A stretch of 64,000 bases of DNA from the NCBI RefSeq assembly GCF_963576675.1, contig NC_088916.1, positions 17,708,501 to 17,772,500 of the forward strand, written 5' to 3'. Origin of the DNA: Euphorbia lathyris (taxonomy: Eukaryota; Streptophyta; Magnoliopsida; Malpighiales; Euphorbiaceae). The number at the start of each line of letters is the position of its first letter. Positions within the stretch are counted from its first letter, which is position 1. The notes beneath the pieces were generated by a model. It worked only from the letters and a program-made list of their open reading frames with translations, was not told the DNA's origin and made no database searches. Positions 24,061-36,149 of this stretch are shown here, one piece after another. The translations under genes were made by a program, and so were the position numbers.

Positions 24061-24708
24061 TTCACATTTTCTCTTATTTTCTCTTTCTTTTTCTAACAAC
24101 ACGAATGTATAAATTATTACTTTGTTATTGTAGTTATTCTTAAATATTTTATTTTTTTATAAATTACAAGATGAAATTCACTTATGAATTACAATTTGTA
24201 ATTTGGTGTAAAATGTTATTTAGACTCTGATTTATTTAAAATTTTAATATTTGGCCACTAATTTTTTATTTGGTCACATTTAGACCATAAACCTTTTTTT
24301 TTATATGTAGACCATAAACTATTTAAATTGATGAAATTTCACTCAATTTTGATGATTCCTTGGATCATTTATTCAGATCTTTTATGAATTTTTGGTCTTT
24401 TTAATTCTTACAATCGTTTGTTACGTAGAAGTTAGAAAGCGCGCTCAATTTCACTCCATAGTTCGAGAATACTATAATTCTCTGGCACGCCAGCAATTTT
24501 CCACGAAAGAGTCAAACACAACTTTAGTCAGTTTTCAATTATATTATAACCTGTAATTGTAAATGAAGAGTAAAACTAATAATTTATAAAGATTTGAATT
24601 AAATTGAAATACTTGAGGAAATATGACTTAGGATGAAATAAAATACTATAAATATTTGAATTGAAATACTTGAGGAGATATGAAAAATTTAAAAGCAGCT
24701 AACAATAT
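24061..24708. other. AT-rich spacer
   Basis: No gene, RNA or clear repeat boundary seen. Confidence 0.5.
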
Positions 24709-25127
24709 ATAATAGGCTTAATATGCAAATAACCCCCTGAACTTGTCCAAATATTGCAACTGCCCCCTCTAACTTTCAATTGTAATAACTTACTCCTTAA
24801 ACTTGTCCAATTATAAAACACAACCCCAAATTGGGAATTTTTTTACCCGTACTTGAAGCAACCATAAAAACATTTTCCCGGATTCGTATCACGCCAAAGA
24901 TTTGATTATCACACTCCACGAGTGTTGCAGCTTTTGTATTTCACGTGTTGCTTCAATTGCAGTCCATGTCAGCAATTTGGGGTTATGTTTTACAATTGGA
25001 CAAGTTTGAGGGGTTATGTTTTACAATTGGACAAGTTTGAAGGGTAAGTTATTACAATTGAAAGTTCGGGGAGACAGTTGCAATATTTGGACAAGTTCAA
25101 TGAGTTATTTATGTATTAGACCTATAT
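24709..25127. mobile_element. Fold-back MITE (about 420 bp)
   Basis: The left arm starts taataggcttaatatgcaaa. The right arm ends with related inverted sequence (gtattagacctata). Both carry complementary blocks ctgaacttgtccaaatattg, caattgtaataactta and acttgtccaattataaaac. The right arm has a local tandem duplication of about 31 bp (ggggttatgttttacaattg...). Noncoding. Long inverted arms suggest a Mutator-like fold-back element. Confidence 0.75.
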
Positions 25128-25940
25128 AATATGAAAAACTTAATGAAATAAATTTTATTAATTACCCCAAATCAGAAATTGCTATGAACCTGTTAATAAA
25201 AATTATGATTCCTATTAAAAAAAACCTCAAATTAGTTATTGCTAAAAAAACCCCAAATTAGTAATTGCTATATTTAAAAGATTTCTTACCTAATAGCAAT
25301 AAAAAAAAACAAAATCACAGCAGCACAAGAACACAAGAATTCTAATAGAGTAATTCCGTTATTTAACATTCAAAATAAATAAATGAGAAAATTATATGAT
25401 AATTCAAGTTTGAATATTATTTTACAGTTATGTAAAGTGTTTTTGGTTTTTGTCAATAAACACAATAAATTCATACTCTTATCAAATAATCAGCTTTTTA
25501 TTTTGCTTTTGTAAAAAAAAAAACAGTTGAGATTAAAATACAGAAAATGCATACTTTTGAGAGATCTGACAAACTAAAAATTAGTTTTACAAATTGTTGA
25601 AACTTGTATTTATTTATTAAAAAGTGATTATTGTGTAAATATCCCTAAATAAATAGGTTAAAAGATTTCTTACCAAATCGAAGAAAAACCCAAATCACAC
25701 CAGCAGGACAAAAGAACACAAACAAGCAGAGAAGGAGGAAGAAAAACGGAGAGAAAAGCTAGAGAAAACAACTCGGAGTCGAAGAAGGAGGAATAAAATA
25801 GAGAGAGTGAGAAAATTGCACAGCCTGTAAAAGTAAAAGAAGCCTAAAAGAATAGTAAATTTGTAAGAGCATCTTTAGTGGTAGATTGTAAAGTTTGTAA
25901 CAAATTAGATGTCATGTAGTATTAGTAAGAAACTAGAATG
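25128..25940. other. AT-rich spacer with A-rich and GA-rich tracts
   Basis: No gene supported. The phrase aaaagatttcttacc occurs twice (about 25275 and 25660). A purine-rich stretch runs 25720-25815. taagagcatctttagtgg near 25866 resembles a common plant MITE end. Confidence 0.4.
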
Positions 25941-26409
25941 ACATACCATTAAGATGAGTTGTTACTTTAAAATTTAGTGGGGTTAAAGAAATAATATTAA
26001 TAAAACCTGCTGCTGTGATTTTATTTGGTATTTCTTAAATTCTTGGACACTGGGGAGACACCCCACAAAACAGTGTCTAGGGCAAGCCCTACCACAGACT
26101 ATCTTAATATGATGACGAATAACTATTAATTTTTTTTTGGATAAAATTATGATAGCTGTTTTGTTAATAGGTAAAATTATTAATATAACATACTTTAAAT
26201 TAATTAAAAAATAAATATGTAAGTATAATTTCAAAATTAATAAAGAAATCTAATAATTGTTAAAACAAGAGCCTATAATTTGCACAATAGCACAAAAATT
26301 ATTGAAATTGATTGTTTCTTGATAAAATAATCACTTGAATCTTTCATAAAATTTGAACATTGAGTCAATATAGTCTAACTCGAAAATTGACTAAAGAATC
26401 AGTCGAAGC

Positions 26410-27120
26410 TTGTTTACTAAAACTTAGCTGATTGTTAATAGCTGTTTAGGTAAATGACAAATAAGGATATAATAAATCATTTATTTGGGGCTAAAGAGTA
26501 ATAATTAAGGGTAAAAATGTCCTTAAAAAATGGAGCAATAAGTTAATTGAAAAAACTCTTAAAATGAACTTTTTCAAAATTAGTTTTATGGACCTAATAA
26601 GCTATTTCAAACATTTCTTCACCAAAAACCACTATTAAAGGTTTAACTAGTCAAACCCTATAAAGTGGCTCAAACCTCTAATTTTAGCCCAAAAACTCTT
26701 TAACAAAGAGGGTCCAGGTCCTGTTTGGCAATTAGCTATTAGCTGTTAGTTGATTACCTTTTTTGTTATCGATTTGACTAGTTGATTGTGTAAACTTGTT
26801 TGGTAAAAGCTAGCTGATTACTAATAGTTGTTTTTATATTCTTTCAAAAAAAAAATAAAAAAATAAATAGATGTTTGTATAAAATGATAAATAAATACAT
26901 GGTAAAATATTTATTTGAGGTTAAATGATAGCAATTAGGGGTAAAAATATCATTCAAAAGAGATGTAACAAAAGACTAATTGAAAAATCTTACAAAACCA
27001 GCCTTTTCAAAATTAGTTTTTAAAACCTAATAATCACTTTCAAACATCTCTTCATCAAACACTATTGTTAGAAGTTTGAATAGTCAAAACCTTTAAAATA
27101 GTTAAAAAAAAAACTTTTTA
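26410..27120. repeat. Two diverged tandem hAT/MITE-like units
   Basis: Units at about 26410-26715 and 26800-27120 each contain ttagctgattn, aaatgayaaataa, atttattt, gggtaaaaat and caaaattagtttt in the same order. Matching units lie in copy B (about 40905-41590). Terminal repeats are not clear. Confidence 0.5.
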
Positions 27121-27585
27121 TCACACGACGCCTTAATAGGATTCTAAGTGATGGTTTGTTTTTTGTCTTTTAATTTTAAACATTAATATGAATATAAACG
27201 GGTCTAAATTTTTTAGTATAATCTCTAACATTGTTGTCATTCATATAACTTTGTTCTTTTTGCTTTTTAATTAGACTAACTTAATTTAAAATTTTGAGAT
27301 TTTAAATGATTGTACAAATTTTATTTGGATTGAATGCATTTCCTGAAGCCTTTATTTTCAATATTTATGATTTGTAAAAAAATACCTTACATTAATTTTG
27401 ATTACAAAAACGTAACATTTTTTTTAAAAGACATTACATTTTTTTTCTTCTAAAAGAAGATGTTATATTATTATTATTTTTTTAAAAAGAAGACGTTACA
27501 TTATTGAATCAGCATTTTTAGCAAAATTTGAATAAATTTATATTTTTACGATACTCCCCATTTTTTTATGCCTATTTAGAATATA

Positions 27586-29833
27586 CTAGTATTGTGCCTG
27601 CGCGTTGCGCGGGTGATAAATGTTTTGTACATAAATTTAAAATTTTAATATTTTTAAAATTTTGTATCATTTATATATAGTGATATTAATATTTTGATTT
27701 AAAATAATTTAAATTTAAAAATTATAAATAAATTAACTACCAACCGTTTATAATTGCTTGATAATAGTTTTTGGAAGTTGTTGAAATTATAACCAATTGG
27801 CCATATTGATATGTTTGCAAGGATCCTTCATTTCCGTTCTTGTATAATATATTTTTTTTATATAATCTTGCAATTTTAAAATATTTACTACACTTTATAG
27901 CGTTATTTTTTCAATCAAATTCTAGCTCTTCTAAAAAAAAATTCACGTGTTTTCTAAATCCTTTGATAAATCCATGAATTTGAAATAACCGTGTCTTTCT
28001 TTTTAAATTTTATTTAATTTATATAATAGTTTGGATGTTTAAATATTGTATTAATTATTACAACAAAAAATTAAATGTGTTATAAATTTTTTTAGTTATA
28101 TTGATTTTAATGCTATTTATTAAAGTTAAATGAATGGAATTTAAATGGATCCTTACATATTTTTTATCATTATATAATTTGTGTTCGTTGGGATATTTTG
28201 TAAGTTAATTTATTATATCTATTAAATATAAATATAATTTTTTTCAGTTATATTGGTTTTAATACTATTTATTAAAGTTAAATAAATGGAATTTGAATGG
28301 ATCCTTACATATATGTTGTCATCATATAATTTTTTTCGTTTTGATATTTGTAAGTTATTTTATAATATCTATTAAATATAAATTAGATTAGATATAATAT
28401 TTATAATTTTCTTTTGCTACTATTTTGGTAACTAATAAAAAAGGCCTCTAAAACTCTCCTCATCAATTTCTCTCTACTTCCACTTTTATATATAAAATAT
28501 AAATATAGAATCAATCACTAAAAATGAAAAAGAAACTTAAAATAGTAATCATGACAAAACATGAATTGAGAACAAACTAACTATTACATATAAAAAAAAT
28601 CGAATAATTACATTGGAAAACATAACGATTTCCTGTAATTTTTTAATTTTTTGCTTTTCACGATTTCAGTTGTCTATGCCTCTTTTATTTCCATCAGATT
28701 TCTTCAATTGGAGATATCAAAGTTTAAATTCTGACAATTTTTGAAGAAAATGCTATTAATACAGTTTATCAAAATGCTCCTAAATAAATCTGATTCTCTT
28801 AATGAAATCAGAACAAAATTATAAAAAAAATTATATGATTAAGAACAAAACTAATACATAATAAAAAATAAAGGTCAATGATGACTTTGATTTTCGGTGG
28901 CGAATGATTATAATGATAGAATATTACCTTGGGAAACATAACAATTTCCTGTAATTTTTTACTCTTTTGCCTTTTCCGATTTCAGCTGTCCATGGGTCTT
29001 TTATTTCCTTCAGATTTCTTCAATTGGAGTTATCAAAGTCTAAATTCTGAGAATTCTTGAAGAAAATGCTATTAATACAATTTATCAATGAAAATCGCTC
29101 CTAAATAAATCTGAATCTCTTAGTGAAATCAGAACAAAATTATAAAAAAAAATCATATGATTAAGAACAAAACTAATGCATAATAAAAAATAAAGGTCGA
29201 TACTGACTTTGATTTTCGGTAATGATAGAATATTACCTTGGGAAACATAATGATTTCCTGTAATTTTTTACTCTTTTGCTTTTTCCGATTTCAGTTGTCT
29301 ATGCCTCTTCTATTTCCATCAGATTTCTTCAATTGGAGATATCAAAATCTAAACCCTGACAATTCTTGAAGAAAAAGCTATTAATACAGTTATCAATAGA
29401 AATTGCTCCTAAATAAATCTGAATCTCTTAATGAAATCAGAACAAAATTATAAAAAAAAATTATATAATTAAGAACAAAACTAACACATAATAAAAAATG
29501 AAGGTCGATGATGACTTTAATTTTCGGTGGCCAATGAATGTAATGATAGAATGCTATCTATCATGCTTTATATATATGTTTATTTGTGACTTTTGGATTT
29601 CCTTTGTTTTGTGTTTTTTCATCTTCCTGTAACTCTTAATTTATTTTATTACTTAATTGATGGACTATTAATTGAAAATAAATAATGTATTAATATAGTA
29701 ATAATTATATAGAGATAATTAGAACTCATTAACTCATTTATTCTCTTTGCTCCTACGATGACAACTAAGCCAAAAAACCTCTAAAACTCTTCTTGCAAAT
29801 TCTCTCTGCTTCCGTAATTATATATAGTATAGA
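27586..29833 (-). mobile_element. Non-autonomous Helitron (2,248 bp)
   Basis: Read on the reverse strand it starts TCTATACTATATATAATTAC, a typical plant Helitron 5' end. It ends with a GC-rich hairpin (complement of 27597-27613) seven bases before the terminal CTAG (27586-27589). It lies between A and T. The paralogous copy B has an uninterrupted site at about 42059 (atata-tttaaa), proving the borders. No RepHel coding region was found. The interior is AT-rich with tandem repeats. Confidence 0.9.
28613..29550. repeat. Three tandem repeats of about 310 bp inside the Helitron
   Basis: Units start near 28613, 28930 and 29239 at ggaaaacataacgatttcctg or its variants. Each contains cagatttcttcaattggag, aatgaaatcagaacaaaa and aaaggtcgatgatgactttg. 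The first unit is the most diverged. A separate pair of about 150-bp repeats lies near 28087 and 28237. Confidence 0.8.
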
Positions 29834-30774
29834 TTTAAATTAAATTGTAACCCAAAAAAGAATATATTTAAATTAAATGGATTAATATTTGTTATTTAGG
29901 AATATTAGTGGTTACTTGACTATAAATGCATATACATTCCTGATGATTAATTGACTACAATTCAATTAGTGGTTACTTGACTATAAATATTTGTGATGAC
30001 GAGAATTCACTACTTATTTGACGATTGAATTCATTAAGTTTTTCTCAAAATCATTTATCGATTGATTATCTTCTTCTTCTTCATCGATTGCTATGGATTT
30101 TGGGACACGAATTGCTACGGATTCCATTCTCAAAGAAATCAGCAATGGCAGAAAAAATAATCCGGTATTATCTCCTTTATCTTTTCATATCGCTTTGAAT
30201 ATGTTGGCTTCCGGTTCAACCCGTCGGACTTTCTATCAGTTGCTACACTTTCTTCAATCAGATTCTACTACTCATCTCCATGCTCTGTCTAGCTCCAGGG
30301 GACCTTTCATCCCTTGGCAACATTTTCCATTACATCCCAACAGCCTCGGCGGACCTTCCATCCCCGGGGTACCTTTTCTGTCATATCCAAATCCAAACGT
30401 CCCCAGGGGACGTGTAATCGCTGCTGTACCTATTTCGTCATTTCCAAATCCAAGCAGCCGCGGGGAATCTTCTTCTTCCTCTTACCAAAATCCAAGCAGT
30501 GGCTACGACGGACCGATCATCTCTTTGGTTAATGGCATTTGGGTGGGTCACAATTTCTCTATAAACCATCGTTTCGAACAGTTGGCTCAACATGTTTACA
30601 AAGCCAAAGCTGAATCTGTTGGTTCTCCCCAGGTATGTATAAACAATATTCAAATTCCATATGGTATTAAGAAAATATATTATAAAGATCAAATTTAGCC
30701 CTAATGGAAATTGCTTACATACTATGTTATATAAATGTCACATTGTTTCAATTTGTTTATTTGTACCTATATAA

Positions 30775-30963
30775 GATAAGGTGCAAAAATGCTCCTAAAA
30801 TTTACGACAAGGAACAATTTTACTCATAACTTTTAAAATGGTGCAATTTTACTAAAATTTCTTTTGGCTGCCAACATTAGTGGTAAAATTGCACCATTTT
30901 AGATGTTAGGAATAAAATTGCTCCTGAATGTAAACGTTATGAGCATTTTTACACTTTATCCCT
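30775..30963. repeat. Fold-back MITE in the serpin A intron
   Basis: The arms gataaggtgcaaaaatgctc... (left) and ...gagcatttttacactttatc (right) are long inverted complements, meeting at aatggtgcaattttac and gtaaaattgcaccatt. Copy B retains the outer arms but lacks about 59 bp of the centre. Confidence 0.75.
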
Positions 30964-31105
30964 AACTATATTAATAATACAATAATTCGACAGTTTTATA
31001 AAAAAAAAAATTGTGATTACTTATATATGTCAACTTAGGCTTAGTTATTTTAAGAGGTTTTGCTGTAATTGTATCTGAAAGTGATTATTAAATAATAGTA
31101 AAACC

Positions 31106-31385
31106 TGGCTAGTTAATGAGTGTCGCAGACTGTACACTCGCGATTGGGAGGTCAAAATTGTGCACATTCTCCGAGAAGGAAACCAAGGTGCGGATTGGAT
31201 GGCAAACTACGCAGGACATCTGTCTTTGGGTATTCACGAGTGTGATACGCCTCCTGCAGGCATCCAAGAATTTCTGTTTTCAGATTTACGTGGAATAGGC
31301 CATCCTCGATGATCAGTTCTTAGCTTTTCGTTTCTGTTTTCTGTTTCGGGCCTAATTCCCTCCATTCTACCAAAAAAAAAATAAT
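31106..31385 (+). mobile_element. 5'-truncated LINE tail in the serpin A intron
   Basis: The forward frame encodes an RNase H-like end (DWEVKIVHILREGNQGADWM, then LFSDLRGIGHP and stop). A 3' UTR and an A-rich tail follow. The 15-bp target duplication aataatagtaaaacc flanks it at 31091-31105 and 31386-31400. The same insertion is in copy B, so it predates the duplication. Confidence 0.85.
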
Positions 31386-32457
31386 AATAATAGTAAAACC
31401 AATGTTTTTAAATCTGCATTTGTATATTTCTATTATCATATTGATATTATCGCATGAACTTATATATTTCCCAATTAGGGTATTAAATTGGGTTTTTGTG
31501 TGTTATGTAATTAAAATATATTTTATGATATATAATAATGATAATAGTGTCGAACATGTCATGTTATACTGTTGTTCCCCTAATTTGTTTAAATTTTGTT
31601 TTTCTTCTTACAATTCAGTAAGGTTGATAAAGAATTCACAAACTAAATATTGTTTTGGTTTCACAGAAGGAGAAAATCAGGGATAAAATCAATTCTTGGG
31701 CACTAGAAGTATCGAAAGGACACATCGATGAACTTGTTCGGGAAGATTTATTCACTGAATTAGCAATACTTGTACATGTAAGTGCACTCTACTTTAAAGG
31801 AACATGGCTTCAAAAGTTTAATCCCTCAGATACTAGAGAGGAAGATTTTCATCTCCTTAATGGACAAACTGTTAGAGTTCCGTTCATGGAGAGCTCGAAT
31901 AGTTACCACTTATATGGATCGTTTGACGGTTTTAAGCTACTCAAATGCAATACAAAAATGACCAATTAGGTGGAAAAAACTACGCCATGCATATGTTTTT
32001 TCCTGATAAGAATGATGGACTACGAGAACTGGTAGAGAAGTTCCACTCCGATCCAAGATTTTTACTGGAGAAAGGCGAGCTTCGAGGAGTCAAACTTGAT
32101 AAACTGCTGTTACCGAAATTGAAGTATGAATATGGATTGGATGCTTGTGCGAGCATGATGAAACTGGGATTGGATTTGCCTTTTGATAGTGAGAAAGCTT
32201 AGATTGATGAGATGGTTGAAACTTTAGGAGTACTTTATGTGTCGAACGGATTTCAGAAATGTTCTATCGAAGTAAACGAGGAAGGCACAATTGCAACTGC
32301 TGTCAATGTATTTGAAATGAGTTATGGAATCACAGTGCCTTTTACGGAGCCGTCTCAACGAAGTTTTATAGCAAATCATCCGTTTTTGTTTATGATCAGA
32401 GAAGAGGCTTCCGGCACTGTTCTTTTTATTGGAGCTGTTCTCAATCCTCGTTTATAG

Positions 32458-34269
32458 AATCACTGCTCTCAATATAGTAGAGGATTTTTTATTGTTGTTG
32501 AGATTGAATACAATTTTAAAGAGATTTCTCTCTATTTTATCATTATAATAAATTGGATTGTTCCGAGAGTATTTTTGAATTTATCGATTCCCATGCTGAA
32601 ATTTAAGCAACTGTATTTTGGGAATAAAGCATAGCCTTGATATTTTGTTGTTTTTACATATTGATTTTTATTTTGATACATTAAGCTTTTTCACCATTTA
32701 TAGACTTATACATTGAGTGGATAAATGGTTTAATGTGTAAAAAAAAAAAAATTAAGGACTCAATGTACAAATAAAAGATTCATCATTAAGGACTAAATGT
32801 GTGAAACAAAAGAAAAAAAGTTTTCTTTCACCTTCTGGTGTTCTAGGGAACTCCATTTGCTTGTATTTGTGAGCTTACTGATGTCCCTTCAAGTAGACCT
32901 TGCAATTTCGTATTCCGGTTGTGTTCGTATCGTGTCATTTTTGGATTTGTGTTAAAAAGAGTAAACTTAAATCCAATCCAAAAACTTTTGTGTCACAATC
33001 GTGTAAATTTGTTCGGTTACATGTGATTTTATTATGCATATATTAATGATAACTTTTAAAAATATAAGAAGATATGATAATATTTTATATCCTTTATGTC
33101 TTAGATTAGTATGTTAACATTAACCATCAAAAAGTCCGCTAATATCATAATAGACGGCCATGTATTGTGTTTATAATAATTTAGGAGGTTCGAATCATAC
33201 TTGCAAGTAATAACTATAATTTTATTATCTTTATTAATAAAGTGACATATAAAAACACAAGAGAATATAACAATAATTTTAGATATCCGTGTTATTTTGT
33301 GTCGTTTTTTGATTAGCATATCAACCCTAACCTAACCCAAAAATTTGCTTATCAGTTTCGTATCAACAAAAAATGACACATTACTAACTAAGCTAAAATC
33401 AAACACAATTGCTTGTCGATTTCGTGTCGCGTGTAATTTTGCCACCTCTACTTTCAAGGAATGATTGTACAAACAATTGTCAGACTAGACGAGACATGTC
33501 GAGAGTTAAAAAATGTGGCTTCCATTATGGTTTATTTATTCTGCATTCAACAACAAAATGGAAACCGCATCAAATGCAATAAAACGTGATATCGTTTTTG
33601 CAGCTAGCTTGTAAATTATGGTAATATAGTGTTCAATGAGTCCATTCTTCAAGCAACATAGATAATCTCATGTCTAAGGGTTACAAGTTGTTTTACGACA
33701 TTTTGAAGGCCCGAGAAAGGTTCTTTACGCCTCCCTTCTTCTCTTCTATGAGAGTGAAATTACTTGAATTTGTATCCGTCTCAGGAATATTCATGTAATT
33801 ACTATTACTTAAATTTGTTGACCAATATTATTGTGGGAATTTGACTAAGGAATATATTATTCAATAAGAAGGCTTTTGGTAAGGAAAGAAAGATGGAGGA
33901 CCTAGTTAATTAAATAATTAAAATTAATTAATTAAATTAATTATTGAATTAAATAAAAAATTTCTCAAAAAATATTTATGCCCAAACCAATTTGGGCCGG
34001 ATAGATTGGTCGTGTGTGTGCATGTGGTGGCCAAAAGTCAAACAAACATCATATATGTCCTTATGCTTCCACAAGAATGTATACCTCTTGGAGTACATTC
34101 TAATAGTATGAAATACCACCATTCCTTTAAGTGATAAAATTCATATGTGAGATTACTTTTACATATTTAACATATTTACTAAACCTAGTACATATCTAGA
34201 CTGATTTTGTGTGACTTTCTCAAAATACCTTTAATATATATAACACTTATAAAATTTTTAGGCTTTCGT
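32458..34269. other. 3' flank of serpin A with MITE-like sequence
   Basis: No gene. A 3' UTR-like stretch with aataaattgg follows the stop. About 32640-32810 has a short fold-back (caatgt / acattg blocks). About 32920-33450 has inverted blocks around cgtatcgtgtca and tttcgtgtcgcgtg, typical of a plant MULE-type MITE and absent from the paralogous place in B. The segment shared with B ends near 34095. Confidence 0.5.
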
Positions 34270-34710
34270 CTTTCTCTCTCCCGTCCGACTTCACAGATTT
34301 CGCAATATGCGATGTCTACGAAGATAATGTTTGATTTACTAGATGATTTTAATTCGCAGATTTCGTAATATGCCACAATAAACTCCTAACAAATCATTTC
34401 AAAGTAAATGTGACGAATTTTGATGGGAATTTCTCCCTGTATCAGAAGGAAAGTTATCTCCTCTACATCTTAGTACACCACCTTCCTGAAAGGGATGTTA
34501 TGTATTCAACCACCTTTAGAAAAATTTAATCATGTTAGGAAAATAAAAGACGTTTTGGCTTCTTGAAAAGATAATTTCGCGAAGTCTGCGAATAGAAATG
34601 TGCAAGGAAGATGATGATTTTGCTTCGCGAAAAGAGGATTTCGCGAAGTCTGCAAGGAGTAATGTGACGATTTTACTTCGCAAAAACGGATTACACGAAG
34701 TCTGCGAAGG
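34270..34710. repeat. Cluster of TTCGCGAA-type motifs
   Basis: TTTCGCGAAGTCTGCGAA at 34575-34592, a close copy at 34639-34655 and a decayed copy at 34691-34708, interleaved with cttcgcgaaaag (about 34623) and acttcgcaaaaa (about 34675). Inverted relatives (cttcacagatttcgcaatat, ttcgcagatttcgtaatat) lie at about 34290 and 34352. It sits just upstream of the Ty3 integrase fragment. Nature unknown. Confidence 0.5.
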
Positions 34711-34718
34711 GAAAAATC

Positions 34719-35990
34719 ATGGAGCATATATTGAACCCAGGAAGACGAGTACCTTATTCCTTCAAGATTAGAGCATTGAAATTTTTATTGATGGAATGTG
34801 ACTTGTACCGCAAAAATGTAGATGGACTTTTGCTGAAATGCTTAGGATTTCCAGACAACATGGAAGTTATGAAACAAGTCCATGAAGGAGTATGTGGAGC
34901 TCATCAGGCAGGCATCAAGATGAAGTGGCTCATAAGGAGACATGGATACTTGTGGCCATTTATGTTGAAGGATTGTATGTCTTATACAAAAGGATGCCGC
35001 CAATATCAAAGATATGGGTAGATTCAAAGACTTCCTGCAGATGAGATGTACGCAGTCGTCAAGCCATGACCCTTCAGAGGATGGGCAATTGATTTGATAG
35101 GGAAAATTTATCCCGCATCATCAAAAGGGCACAACTTTATGATCGTGACAACAGACTACTTCACAAAATGGGTGGGGGCCTTACCAATGAAGAAAGTGGA
35201 CCAGAGAGATGTTGTGAAGTTCATCAAGGAGAACATCATTCACAGGTATGGGATCCTCAGTCAATTACTACAGACCAAGGAACCATGTTCACTAGAGAAG
35301 AGATGAAGGACTTCATGGAAGATTATGGAATCAAGTTGTTGCACTCTATCCCTCATTATCCACAAGCTAATGGTCAAGTCGAGGCTTCCAACAAAGTTCT
35401 CATCAACATCCTTGAAAAGATGATCGAAGATAATCCCAGGGAATGGCATGTCTTACTTTCAGAAACTTTATGGGCACACAGAACATCAAAAATGAGTGCC
35501 ACAGGCGTCAATCCTTTCTCGTTAACATATGGACATGATGTCATGCTTCCTATGGAGGTAGTAGTGCCGTCCTTCAGAGTAGCCAGACAAAATGAACTCA
35601 CTTTAGCAGAATACACAAAAGCTATATGATGATGGAACTTGAAGAGTCTGATGAAACCAGAATGCAAGCACTTGATCGAATGATCGACCAGAAAAAGAAA
35701 GTAACCAGAGCATACAATAAGAGAGTGAAGAAAAAGACCTTTGAAGAAGGAGACATGGTTTGGAAACTCATCTTACCAGTTGGGAGTAAAGATAGAGCAT
35801 ATGAAAAATGGTCTCCAAATTGGGAAGCACCATTCAAAGTCTTCCAAGTTCTAAAAGGAAACTCTTATTGGTTAGCCAACTTACAAGGGGAGCCACATAA
35901 GAGGGTTCCTCAATGGAAAGTACCTCAAGAAATTCTATCCCATCCTTTGGGAACTGAGGGAGCATCAGCCGTAGGATATAAGCAATATGT
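34719..35990 (+). pseudogene. Ty3-type integrase fragment
   Basis: In order: an H2C2 zinc-finger-like region (VHEGVCGAHQAGIK, LWPFMLKDC), the integrase core with AIDLIGKI, TDYFTKWVGALPMK, TTDQGTMF and HYPQANGQVEASNK supplying the D, D and E, then a C-terminal region (KWSPNWEAPFKVFQVLKGNS, HKRVPQWK). Stops occur near 35020 and 35066, there is a frameshift near 35245, and a stop after EYTKAI at about 35627. The motif style suggests the Tat/Athila side of Ty3. No LTR or RT was recognised next to it, so it is a fragment. Confidence 0.85.
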
Positions 35991-36149
35991 ATTTGATGTA
36001 ACACAAAGCAATTTTAATTTGAAAATTATAAAGCTGGCTTATAGCCGCTATTCTGTTTGCAATAAAATAATAGCAGGCCGCAAGGCCGCAATTTATTCAT
36101 CAAGCAATTTCTATCAAGTCTATCTAACAAATAAAACTCTTTGAGGAGA

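Larger units (their letters stand above)
30093..32457 (+). pseudogene. Serpin pseudogene, copy A (two exons)
   Basis: Exon 1 is 30093-30632, the intron has donor gtatgt and acceptor cag, and exon 2 is 31667-32457, phase 0. Serpin hallmarks: SPLSFHIALNMLASGST (residues about 27-43), NGIWVGHNF, ALYFKGTWLQKFNPSDT, FHLLNGQTVRVPFM, the hinge EVNEEGTIATAV, and the C-terminus HPFLFMIREEASGTVLFIG ending LNPRL. Plant serpins are suicide inhibitors of serine or cysteine proteases. The hinge here is less Ala-rich than in inhibitory members. Residues about 68-144 are an unusual Pro/Ser-rich insertion. Exon 1 is intact. Exon 2 has lost one A near 31944 (copy B has four A, A has three) and has TAG at 32200-32202 where B has GAG. 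Start chosen because the ATG opens the whole exon-1 frame. Confidence 0.92.
25941..34095 (+). repeat. Segmental duplication copy A (serpin locus)
   Basis: Matches 40421-52085 in the same orientation, starting at acataccatta in both. It includes the MITE-rich 5' flank, both serpin exons and the intron with its MITE and LINE scrap, and, after indels, a 3' block (aggaatatattattcaataag) that ends near 34095. Noncoding flanks look about 95 percent identical by eye. The Helitron at 27586-29833 is present only here. Confidence 0.88.

Noticed and set aside
30093..32457. Functional serpin gene at copy A
   Set aside because: One-base deletion near 31944 and TAG at 32200, both shown by comparison with copy B.
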